Origin: Porphyromonadaceae bacterium UBA2720
GTDB lineage: Bacteria; Bacteroidota; Bacteroidia; Bacteroidales; Muribaculaceae
NCBI GenBank assembly: GCA_002353885.1
Contig: DEKO01000203.1
Location: 5,900 to 15,124 of the forward strand
Direction of reading: 5' to 3'
Length of the DNA stretch: 9,225 nt
A program made the translations under genes and the position numbers. The notes below the pieces were generated by a model. The model worked only from the letters and a program-made list of their open reading frames with translations. It made no database searches and was not told the origin of the DNA. Each line of letters begins with the position of its first letter. Within the stretch, counting starts at the first letter, position 1. Positions 1-6,156 of this stretch are shown in pieces.

Positions 1-951
1 TGCTGGCAGGACGCCCGTCTGTAAGATAATTTTCTGGCCTATGGGGCTAGTCAGGAAGCAGAAGAATCCATGGTCAAGTGTGCCATTGGCCGAGGCATCG
101 ATAGCCCAAATGACCCTGACCAGTGGATACTCGCCATTGTTGATATAATACTGATAAGGCTTGCGGGCTTGTAGCTGATCTTCAGCTCTAACAGCCATCA
201 CCTTAATACGGTCGGTGAAGTCGATAGCCGATGGTTGATCGGGACCCTGCAATTGTCTGACCCGCTCATCGATGCAGGTTGCACGGTCTTTCATGTCGGC
301 CGAAATCCAGCTAACACCGATAAAACCAATGGCATTCTTGTGCTTCTCGACAGCCTGAAAGACTTCGTCGGTCGAATTCTGTGCAAACACTTTTGCTCCG
401 AATTTGCCATTCTTGCCCACAAATTTCTCTCTCATATAGTTGATGACGCCCGAGCCATTGCCGTCAAAGACGACCTCAATCTCACTGTCCTTAAGCGTCT
501 TGGTGGGTGTAACCTGTCCCCACTTGGTGAATTTACCTGTGAAGATTTCTTTCAATTCGTCCATCGACAGTTGTTCAATGTCATTCTCACGATTGACTAT
601 GATAGCCACAGCGTCGACTGCAATCTTGTGCGAGCGATAAGCACGCTGCTGTGCCTTGAGCTGATTGCGCTGGTTCTCGGTGAGGTCGCAAGAAGTGATA
701 ACCAGGTCGACCTTCTTGTCAAAAAGCGAATCGAGCGCATCGGTCTCAGGGAGATATCGTGCCAGAATATTGGCATCGGGATAACTGTACTCAAACACGC
801 CGATTTCCTCATCAAGGATGTTTTGGAACGACTGGTCACAGATAATGACAGCCGTACCGCTAGTGCTGGTGTTGGTGGGTCCTTTCTGATTGTTACACGC
901 CAGCATCAGTGGCAATAGCCCGAGGGCCAACAGATGTCTAAGAGTCTTCAT
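1..951 (-). CDS. PstS-like substrate-binding lipoprotein (C-terminus cut by window edge)
   Basis: Predicted periplasm-facing lipoprotein of the type II periplasmic binding protein superfamily, closest in appearance to PstS phosphate-binding proteins. The reading frame stays open for 317 codons to base 1. Residues 4-18 form a hydrophobic signal peptide ending in the lipobox LMLA-C19, so Cys19 is the likely lipidated residue. Family-like blocks are IAVDAVAIIVN (110-120), LSMDELKEIFTGKFTKW (128-144), the ligand-loop-like DGNGSG (163-168), NAIGFIGVSW (206-215), YYINNGEYPLVR (268-279) and a C-terminal SPIGQKIILQTGVLPA (302-317). The protein should end within a few residues of the edge. An in-frame ATG two codons upstream (957) is an equally possible start; neither has a clear Shine-Dalgarno. 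It lies behind the tonB terminator with its own promoter. No pstC, pstA or pstB is visible, so a role in phosphate ABC import is uncertain; the ligand is inferred from family only. Confidence 0.85.
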   Translation of the reverse strand, partial: MKTLRHLLALGLLPLMLACNNQKGPTNTSTSGTAVIICDQSFQNILDEEIGVFEYSYPDANILARYLPETDALDSLFDKKVDLVITSCDLTENQRNQLKAQQRAYRSHKIAVDAVAIIVNRENDIEQLSMDELKEIFTGKFTKWGQVTPTKTLKDSEIEVVFDGNGSGVINYMREKFVGKNGKFGAKVFAQNSTDEVFQAVEKHKNAIGFIGVSWISADMKDRATCIDERVRQLQGPDQPSAIDFTDRIKVMAVRAEDQLQARKPYQYYINNGEYPLVRVIWAIDASANGTLDHGFFCFLTSPIGQKIILQTGVLPA

Positions 952-1025
952 TTGCATTTGTCTGAATTATGTGTCCTGACATGAGTGCTGCCACTTGGCT
1001 TGACCGTCAGTAAACATTCAACTCA

Positions 1026-1056
1026 CAAAGTTAGGTCAAATCAAGGATTCATCAAA
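1026..1056 (-). promoter_or_regulatory. Bacteroidota-type promoter for the PstS-like gene
   Basis: On the minus strand a -33 TTTG (1056-1053) is followed after 19 bases by TAACTTTG (1033-1026). This matches the published Bacteroides consensus TTTG / TAnnTTTG in both boxes, with suitable spacing. Transcription would begin near 1019, leaving a leader of roughly 65-70 bases before the ATG at 951. Because a terminator sits just upstream, this is probably the main promoter of the gene. Confidence 0.7.
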
Positions 1057-1088
1057 ATAAAAGTTGAAGTTTTAGTATTTTTTCAAAC

Positions 1089-1125
1089 AAAAATGCCGTC
1101 GAGCAGATTGCTCAACGGCATTTTT
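1089..1125 (-). terminator. Rho-independent terminator of the exbB-exbD-exbD-tonB operon
   Basis: This near-perfect inverted repeat lies 23 bases past the tonB stop. The outer arms are AAAAATGCCGT (1089-1099) and ACGGCATTTTT (1115-1125). There is one C/A mismatch (1100 and 1114), then inner arms GAGCA (1101-1105) and TGCTC (1109-1113) around a GAT loop. Read on the minus strand, the stem runs into TTTTTGTTTG, a good U-rich tail. The plus-strand reading also ends in five Ts, so it could work in both directions, but no plus-strand gene ends here. Confidence 0.85.
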
Positions 1126-1147
1126 CAATCCATGAAAGCCCAGCGGC

Positions 1148-2017
1148 TTAGTTGGTGCCCTGCAACTTGAAGTTGACGGGGAGCGTGTACCACACGCGCA
1201 CAGCCTGACCATTCTGACGACCGGGAGTGAACTTGGGCAGCGACTTACAGACGCGCACTGCCTCGCGGTCCAGATCCTTGTCGACCGAGCGGACGACCTT
1301 GACTTCACCAACATGTCCATCCTTCTCAACCACAAACTGGAGCACCACCTTACCTTGGATGTTGTTCTCCTGTGCCATGGTCGGATATTGGATGTGCGAG
1401 CTGAGGTACTTCATCAGTGCTGCATCGCCACCGGGGAATTGTGGCGGCTGCTCGACCGACTTGAAGATTTCCTCCTTCTGGGGTTTCTTCTCTTCCTTCG
1501 GGGGCTCGGGCACATCAACCTTGACCTGCTTGTTCAGGTTCTCAAGCTGCTCACGGCTGGTGTTGTCGCTCTCGACGTTCTTGGACGTGAAGACCTCTTC
1601 GGTCTTCTCAAGTTCGCTCTGCGACTTGATTTCTTCCTTGACTTCCTTGTCAGGGACGATGGCCAGCTCGGTCACCTTCTGCTGAGCGATTTCCTGCTCG
1701 GGCTCAATTTCGGGTTTCTTCTCTTCGATGATGGGTTCGTCGGGTTTCTCTTCTTCCTTCTCTTGCGAGAGGTCGAGAGCAACCTCCTTCTGGCGTGCCT
1801 CATCGAGCAAGCGCTGCTGCTCGGCACGATACTCGTTGTACTTGGCCAGACCAAAAGCTCCGGCAGCAACAATGAGCAGTCCCAGCAACGTATAGAGCAC
1901 AGCCTTGTTGTGGCGCTGGGGAGTCTGCATTCGCATTTCATATGCGCCAAACTCTTTATTTTTGCCTTCAAATACAAGGTCGCACCATTCTTTTGATGTA
2001 AGATCTACATATGCCAT
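1148..2017 (-). CDS. tonB: TonB energy-transducer protein
   Basis: This protein links the inner-membrane ExbB-ExbD motor to TonB-dependent outer-membrane transporters. It has 289 residues. The cytoplasmic N-terminus (about 1-38) contains EWCDLVFEGKNKEFGAYEMR (10-29), a block typical of Bacteroidota TonB proteins. One membrane segment covers about 39-59. A long acidic and lysine-rich linker follows (about 62-186, many Glu/Lys/Pro/Gln), long enough to cross the periplasm. The C-terminal TonB domain (about 190-287) starts with QPPQFPGGDAALMKYL, continues through HIQYPTMAQENNIQGKVVLQF with the family's Tyr-Pro pair and VVEKDGHVGEV, and ends in RVWYTLPVNFKL. It is the last gene of the operon, 45 bases after the second exbD and followed by a terminator. 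The start is an ATG with only a weak GAAGA upstream. TonB-family identity is secure; which transporters it serves cannot be read from the window. Confidence 0.95.
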   Translation of the reverse strand: MAYVDLTSKEWCDLVFEGKNKEFGAYEMRMQTPQRHNKAVLYTLLGLLIVAAGAFGLAKYNEYRAEQQRLLDEARQKEVALDLSQEKEEEKPDEPIIEEKKPEIEPEQEIAQQKVTELAIVPDKEVKEEIKSQSELEKTEEVFTSKNVESDNTSREQLENLNKQVKVDVPEPPKEEKKPQKEEIFKSVEQPPQFPGGDAALMKYLSSHIQYPTMAQENNIQGKVVLQFVVEKDGHVGEVKVVRSVDKDLDREAVRVCKSLPKFTPGRQNGQAVRVWYTLPVNFKLQGTN

Positions 2018-2062
2018 AATAAGAATCTTCTTTAATCTGTTAATAAATAGCTCACACCAAAA

Positions 2063-2740
2063 TCACTTGCGGGCACTCAGATCAACACCCAACTTCGAAA
2101 GCATCGTCGAGTCATCCTTGTTGAGGTTCTCGATACGCCAACGCGAGATGTTGTTGATCTGCATCTCATCGAGCACAGCCACCACATCGGCATAGCTAGC
2201 CTGCTTGGTGGGCTTGATCATGACGACAGGACGCTTGAGGTTGCTGTCATCCTGAATGGATTCGCGCTTCTTGTTATACTCTTCTTCAGTAATCTCACCG
2301 GCGCGCCATTTAGCCTTCTGCTCGTTGATGAGCTTGATAGCGTCCTTGTTGCGCTCGGTAAAGATGGCACGCAGCGTGCCCTCACCGGTACCCTTCATGT
2401 TACTCTCCTTGAGGTTGAGGTTCTCAAGGTCGGGTTGTCCGTCATAGTAGAAGAATCTTGCCGAGCTGGGATCGGCCATCATGACCTCCTTGCCATCGAT
2501 GAGCATCTGCTTAGAAGATCCATCGACAATGATGGTGAGTGCCTCACTCTGCTTGGCCTGCTCCTGGTCCTGCTGCTCGACCTTCTCATTGGTGGGCAGT
2601 GCCACCGAGAGTGTCTGACTCTTAATCATCGTGGTACAGAGCATGAAGAATGTGATCAGAAGCATGTTCATGTCCACCATAGGAGTGAAGTCGATACGGG
2701 TATCGAACTTTTTCTGTCGACTTAAATCTTTCTTTGCCAT
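2063..2740 (-). CDS. exbD: ExbD/TolR-family biopolymer transport protein, second paralogue
   Basis: This is a motor subunit that couples ion flow through ExbB to movement of TonB. A short basic N-terminus leads into RIDFTPMVDMNMLLITFFML (about 15-34), the single membrane helix. Asp23 sits where ExbD/TolR proteins keep their essential intramembrane aspartate. The canonical periplasmic end is visible as VVMIKPTKQASYADVVAVLDE (172-192) followed by NNISRWRIENL (196-206). At 225 residues the protein is well above the roughly 140 of enteric ExbD. The surplus lies between the two halves of the domain (about 85-170), a charged and partly helical stretch. It starts three bases after the upstream exbD, with a strong GAGGAGG just before the ATG, so the two are probably translated together. 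No residue needed for function appears to be missing. Confidence 0.93.
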   Translation of the reverse strand: MAKKDLSRQKKFDTRIDFTPMVDMNMLLITFFMLCTTMIKSQTLSVALPTNEKVEQQDQEQAKQSEALTIIVDGSSKQMLIDGKEVMMADPSSARFFYYDGQPDLENLNLKESNMKGTGEGTLRAIFTERNKDAIKLINEQKAKWRAGEITEEEYNKKRESIQDDSNLKRPVVMIKPTKQASYADVVAVLDEMQINNISRWRIENLNKDDSTMLSKLGVDLSARK

Positions 2741-2743
2741 ATC

Positions 2744-3433
2744 TTATTCCTCCTCTGCTTTAAGAGCCGTCATCAGGCTAAACTTATTCATCTTGATCGT
2801 CTGCAAATTGTTCATCACGACCTGCACGCGGTCGTAAGGCGTATTTGCATCAGCTTTGATAGCAATACCAGTACCTTTTTTCATGTCGTCGGCAGCTCCG
2901 GCATCCTCCATTGCTTTATACACAGCATTGACCCAGATTTGGAATTCGGTCGGGCGTGTGATGTCAAAGTTCTCTTCGATGGGTATACCACCTGTCTTGA
3001 GGGCTTTGTCACGCTCGTCGATCGGCATCTCAAGCCACTGCGTGAGTTTGCTCATGGGTACGCCGAATGCGTTCTGCTTGCGGAAGGCTTCGACATGCTT
3101 AGGCTGGAGACTCACCTTGTTGGTGTGCGTCTCGTTATAAGCAGCGACTGCCTTTTTGAGTGCCTCTTCTCTCAAGTCCTCGCTCTTGAGTGTCGAGTCC
3201 TTGGTTCCGAGCAACTCGAGGAAGATCTTTCCGTCCTGAGCGACGAGCACCGACATCAGCTTAGAGTCGGGCACCTTCTTTTCGCTCACCGATGGCGGTG
3301 TGATCACCTGCACGGGCTCCTTCTGCAAGAAAGTTGAAGTCAACATGAAGAAAGTCAACAAAAGGACGGTCACGTCCGACATAGCGGTCATGTCGATACG
3401 CGTCTCTTTTTTCTTAATTTTGACTTTTCCCAT
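2744..3433 (-). CDS. exbD: ExbD/TolR-family biopolymer transport protein, first paralogue
   Basis: This is the first of two adjacent ExbD paralogues. After a very basic N-terminus (KVKIKKKETR), MTAMSDVTVLLLTFFMLTST (15-34) forms the membrane helix, with Asp20 at the conserved proton/ion-carrying position. The periplasmic part begins with a strand like KLMSVLVAQDGKIFLE (58-73) and ends with GIAIKADANTPYDRVQVVMN (189-208) and MNKFSLMTAL (215-224), the usual ExbD fold elements. Between them lies an insert of about 100 residues (80-180) absent from enteric ExbD, which explains the 229-residue length. It follows exbB after a 62-base gap. The two ExbD proteins here differ strongly outside the membrane helix, so they are unlikely to be recent duplicates and may form a mixed ExbD dimer in one motor; that last point is inference. 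Confidence 0.93.
   Translation of the reverse strand: MGKVKIKKKETRIDMTAMSDVTVLLLTFFMLTSTFLQKEPVQVITPPSVSEKKVPDSKLMSVLVAQDGKIFLELLGTKDSTLKSEDLREEALKKAVAAYNETHTNKVSLQPKHVEAFRKQNAFGVPMSKLTQWLEMPIDERDKALKTGGIPIEENFDITRPTEFQIWVNAVYKAMEDAGAADDMKKGTGIAIKADANTPYDRVQVVMNNLQTIKMNKFSLMTALKAEEE
2748..2755 (-). promoter_or_regulatory. Shine-Dalgarno site for the second exbD
   Basis: The minus strand reads GAGGAGGA seven bases before the ATG at 2740. The site is embedded in the three Glu codons that end the upstream exbD. Strong anti-16S complementarity is unusual in Bacteroidota and fits translational coupling of the two exbD genes. The Glu codons alone would also create it, so the role is inferred. Confidence 0.5.
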
Positions 3434-3495
3434 TTTTGATTAATCTCGTTTTTTAATCGTTAAAAATCGGTTTTAAGACTTCGCTTGCTTCAGGA

Positions 3496-4347
3496 TTAGT
3501 GAGTAGCTGCGAAAGTAGAAACGATTGAGAAGCCCAGCTCGTCGATAGCATAGGTCATGTTATCGATCTTGTTGGTGTAGAAGTTGTAAGCGATCAGTGC
3601 CAATGCAGCAGTTGCGATACCGAATGCGGTGTTCACAAGTGCCTCAGAGATACCGGTCGACAGCTCAGTCGAGTCGGGAGCACCACTCTGTGCCAGAGCC
3701 TGGAACGACTTGATCATACCGAGCACAGTACCGAGAAGACCGATCAGCGTACCCAGTGTAGTGAGGGTTGCCACGATGGGCAGGTTCTGCTGGAGGGTAG
3801 GCATCTCAAGTGCAGTAGCCTCCTCGAGGGTTTGCTGGATGCTGGTGAGCTTCTGCTCCTTCTCCAGTGTGGTGTCCTTGTCCATCTCTTTGTACTTCTG
3901 GAGCGTGGCATAAACGATAGCGCCAACAGTACCTTTCTGCTTGCGGCAGAGTTCCTCAGCCTTGTTGATGTCCTTTGCACGGAGAGCGGCCTTGACATTC
4001 TCGACAAACTTGGTGATGTTGCCGCTGCCCTTAGCCTTAGCCAGAGCAATCCAACGCTCAACAGTGAGCACGATCACAGTGAGCAAGCAGGTTAACAGAA
4101 CCGGCACGATGATACCACCCTTATAGACAGTACCGAGCAGGTTAAGCGGTGCGTTAGCGTTGTTGCCATCCTTGAAGTTGGAACCAGCACCAAAGACGAA
4201 CAAGTAGATGCACACTGCGAGGATAAAGCAAATCAAGATGACAATCGATGCACTCTTGATACCGCCTACGTTGCTGCTGACTTCCTTTTTGGGAGCAGTC
4301 TTAGGCGCGGGAGCCTGAGGCTTCTGGATGTTTGTTTGTTCAGCCAT
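3496..4347 (-). CDS. exbB: ExbB/TolQ/MotA-family proton channel protein
   Basis: This is the channel subunit of the ExbB-ExbD motor in the inner membrane, 283 residues long. A soluble Pro/Ala/Lys-rich N-terminus (1-28) precedes four hydrophobic segments at about 33-53, 77-96, 188-211 and 236-257. The third carries ATLTTLGTLIGLLGTVLGMI (193-212), the signature of the MotA/TolQ/ExbB family. The fourth, ISEALVNTAFGIATAALALI, lines the pore in relatives. The cytoplasmic loop (about 98-187) is charged and helical. Enteric ExbB has three membrane segments; an extra N-terminal one is common in Bacteroidota versions. It is the first gene of the operon, with no Shine-Dalgarno in the AT-rich sequence before the ATG. 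TolQ is an alternative name for the same fold, but the tonB gene downstream favours ExbB. Confidence 0.93.
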   Translation of the reverse strand: MAEQTNIQKPQAPAPKTAPKKEVSSNVGGIKSASIVILICFILAVCIYLFVFGAGSNFKDGNNANAPLNLLGTVYKGGIIVPVLLTCLLTVIVLTVERWIALAKAKGSGNITKFVENVKAALRAKDINKAEELCRKQKGTVGAIVYATLQKYKEMDKDTTLEKEQKLTSIQQTLEEATALEMPTLQQNLPIVATLTTLGTLIGLLGTVLGMIKSFQALAQSGAPDSTELSTGISEALVNTAFGIATAALALIAYNFYTNKIDNMTYAIDELGFSIVSTFAATH

Positions 4348-4557
4348 AATTTTAAGATAAAATTAAGTTGTTAAAAAATGATTAATTAATAAAGTTATTT
4401 GTTTTTTGTTTTGTACAGCGTTAATTATCGTTGCATGTCCTAGACGGCATTCACCTCGCCCGATTATAGCAGCTATTCCTATCTAGTTGTGACACACAAG
4501 TTTGAAGGGGTGAAACGGTTCTTCATTTTGTCAGAGAAGCCTATTTCGCTCACAAAA
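4348..4557 (-). other. Long 5' leader of the exbB operon with two very small ORFs
   Basis: If transcription starts from the promoter at 4595-4564, about 210 untranslated bases precede exbB. Two tiny minus-strand ORFs lie in it. The first is 4526-4479 (15 residues, MKNRFTPSNLCVTTR), whose ATG is about 31 bases from the predicted start. The second is 4450-4421 (9 residues, MPSRTCNDN), with GAGGTGA directly before its ATG. An interrupted palindrome ATAGC-A-GCTAT lies at 4466-4476. The last 80 bases before exbB are very AT-rich. None of this proves translation or control; it may be an ordinary leader. No larger gene fits in the whole 4348-4789 gap. Confidence 0.3.
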
Positions 4558-4563
4558 TTAACG

Positions 4564-4595
4564 CAAAAGTATTACAAATATTTGAAAACGGCAAA
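4564..4595 (-). promoter_or_regulatory. Bacteroidota-type promoter for exbB-exbD-exbD-tonB
   Basis: The minus strand carries TTTG (4595-4592), a 20-base spacer and TACTTTTG (4571-4564), matching the Bacteroides -33/-7 consensus. The predicted start is near 4557. A second -7-like box, TAATTTTG, lies at 4560-4553 but has no TTTG at the right distance. A box one mismatch from consensus (TAACTTTA, minus strand, near 4390-4397) could act closer to exbB but also lacks a -33. Confidence 0.55.
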
Positions 4596-4742
4596 CTCTC
4601 AGCGATTTTTTTCATCTTTTTTTGTGCTTTTTGCCATTTTGGCATGACGTTGGCAGAACTATCGTGAGGAACACAGCAGGGAGTAAGCTTAAATAATGTG
4701 ATAAAGTACAGACCACATGAGCCTGGTGTTGGATTTTTTTCC

Positions 4743-4750
4743 TACCTTTG
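4743..4750 (+). promoter_or_regulatory. -7 box of the nqr operon promoter
   Basis: TACCTTTG matches the Bacteroidota -7 consensus TAnnTTTG exactly and lies 39 bases before the nqrA ATG, giving a leader of about 30-35 bases. No TTTG sits 19-21 bases upstream; the nearest T-rich element (TTGG, 4729-4732) is too close, so the -33 half is weak or absent. Confidence 0.6.
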
Positions 4751-4789
4751 CAAATTATTTGGCAAAAACGTACAAAACACAATAATTGA

Positions 4790-6106
4790 ATGGCAACCAT
4801 TAGACTGAAAAAAGGTTATGACCTGAACCTGAAGGGTCGCATCGTCGACCCTGCCATCGTCTCGAGCGAGAAGAGCGCCCTCTATGCCATCGTGCCTGAC
4901 GACTTCGTTGGCCTGACCCCGCGCATGGACAAGCGCGAGGGCGACCACGTGTCGGCCGGCGAGGCACTCTTCCACGACAAGACTTTTGAGCAAATCCAGG
5001 TCACCTCGCCTGTGAGTGGTGTAGTCAAGGAGGTGCGGCGCGGACAGCGCCGCCACATCGATGCCATCGTCATCGAGCCCGACGGCCAGAACACGATGGT
5101 CAAGCATGACACTGGTGGCGATGCGTTGAGCGTGATGCTGGCATCGGGGCTGTGGGCGATGTTGCGCCAACGCCCCTACGACATCGTACCCTCGCCCGAT
5201 GTGCGTCCACGTGACATTTTTGTCACAGGCTTTGACTCAGCCCCTCTTGCCCCCGACTTGATGGTGGTGCTTGGCGACGACAAGCAATATATTAATAAAG
5301 GTGTAGACGTGCTCAAAAGCCTTACTGATGGTGATGTCTACTTGGGCTTCAAGCCCGACGAGGCACTTGACGTGCCCGGTGCTGTGGTTAACACCTTCAA
5401 GGGTCCCCACCCTGCCGGCAATGCTGGTGTGCAAGTGGCCAACATCAAGCCTGTGAACAAAGGCGAAGTGGTGTGGACACTTGACATCGTGACACTGGCG
5501 CGCATTGGCCGCCTGTTCACCACGGGCACTGTGAGCTACGACACGGTGGTAGCAGTGACAGGCGAGTGCGCCGATCAGCCGCACTACGTCCGAGCCACGA
5601 TGGGTTGCCAGATGAGCAGCCTGCTGGGCAATGCCGACCATAGTGGCTGCCGCATCATCAGTGGCAATGCCCTGAGTGGCTGGCGTGTCGAGGCCGATGG
5701 CTTCTTGCGTGCCCCCTATCGCCACGTGACCATGATTCCTGAGGTGTCAAAAGCCGACGAATTCATGGGTTGGGCTTCACTTTGCCCCAGCCGATTCAGT
5801 ATCTACCGCACATTCACCAGCTGGCTCGCCGGCAAGCGTGAGGTGAGCATGGATGCCCGCATCAAGGGTGGTGAGCGTGCCATTGTACGCACCGACGAGT
5901 ATGACGACATGCTACCCATGGACATCTATGCCGAATTCCTCATCAAGGCCATCATCACATTTGACATCGACAAGATGGAGCAGTTGGGCATCTATGAGGT
6001 AGCCCCGGAGGACTTTGCTCTGGCCGAATATGCGTGCACAAGCAAACTCGAACTGCAACGCATCGTCCGCGAAGGACTCGACCGTCTGCGCAACGAAATG
6101 TCATGA
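4790..6106 (+). CDS. nqrA: Na+-translocating NADH:quinone reductase subunit A
   Basis: NqrA is the cytoplasm-facing subunit of Na+-NQR, the respiratory complex that oxidises NADH, reduces quinone and exports sodium. It carries no membrane helix and contributes to the quinone site. The product has 438 residues, close to the usual 445-450. Family features in order: IRLKKGYDLNLKG near the N-terminus (4-16), the biotinyl/lipoyl-like hairpin VTSPVSGVVKEVRRGQRR (71-88), FKGPHPAGNAGVQV (203-216), a central IISGNALSGW (289-298) and the C-terminal CTSKLELQRIVREGLDRL (416-433). The presence of NqrA separates this cluster from the related Rnf complex, which lacks it. It is the first gene of the operon, directly behind a consensus-like -7 box, with no Shine-Dalgarno in front of the ATG. 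Fifty bases of short repeats separate it from nqrB. Confidence 0.95.
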   Translation: MATIRLKKGYDLNLKGRIVDPAIVSSEKSALYAIVPDDFVGLTPRMDKREGDHVSAGEALFHDKTFEQIQVTSPVSGVVKEVRRGQRRHIDAIVIEPDGQNTMVKHDTGGDALSVMLASGLWAMLRQRPYDIVPSPDVRPRDIFVTGFDSAPLAPDLMVVLGDDKQYINKGVDVLKSLTDGDVYLGFKPDEALDVPGAVVNTFKGPHPAGNAGVQVANIKPVNKGEVVWTLDIVTLARIGRLFTTGTVSYDTVVAVTGECADQPHYVRATMGCQMSSLLGNADHSGCRIISGNALSGWRVEADGFLRAPYRHVTMIPEVSKADEFMGWASLCPSRFSIYRTFTSWLAGKREVSMDARIKGGERAIVRTDEYDDMLPMDIYAEFLIKAIITFDIDKMEQLGIYEVAPEDFALAEYACTSKLELQRIVREGLDRLRNEMS

Positions 6107-6109
6107 TAA

Positions 6110-6156
6110 TTAATAGTTTAAAGTTAATAGTTTAAAGTTAAAGTCAAAGTCAAAAG
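6110..6156 (+). repeat. 7-base-period AT-rich tandem repeats filling the nqrA-nqrB gap
   Basis: TTAATAGTTTAAAG occurs twice in perfect tandem (6110-6123, 6124-6137). Each 14-mer is itself two related heptamers (TTAATAG, TTTAAAG). It decays into TTAAAG (6138-6143), TCAAAG (6144-6149) and TCAAAAG (6150-6156), ending exactly at the nqrB ATG. The repeats take up nearly all the space between the two genes and replace any Shine-Dalgarno. Such repeats can change length by slippage, which would alter the nqrB translation-initiation region. Confidence 0.8.

Noticed and set aside
235..918. 227-codon plus-strand frame over the PstS-like gene
   Set aside because: The opposite strand encodes a full lipoprotein with signal peptide and family blocks, so this frame is a shadow.
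1313..1996. 227-codon plus-strand frame opposite tonB, very rich in Leu and Phe
   Set aside because: It mirrors the Glu/Lys-rich TonB linker (GAG/AAG codons read as CTC/CTT), so the apparent hydrophobic protein is an artefact.
4632..4644. TGCCA-TTT-TGGCA hairpin as a terminator
   Set aside because: The stem has only five pairs. T-runs lie upstream of it on the plus strand, and the minus strand continues with A-runs, so neither direction gives a terminator tail.
4612..4800. 62-residue minus-strand ORF with a lipobox-like LPTSC
   Set aside because: It starts inside nqrA, covers the nqr promoter, and its C-terminal 'lipobox' would be at the wrong end of the protein.
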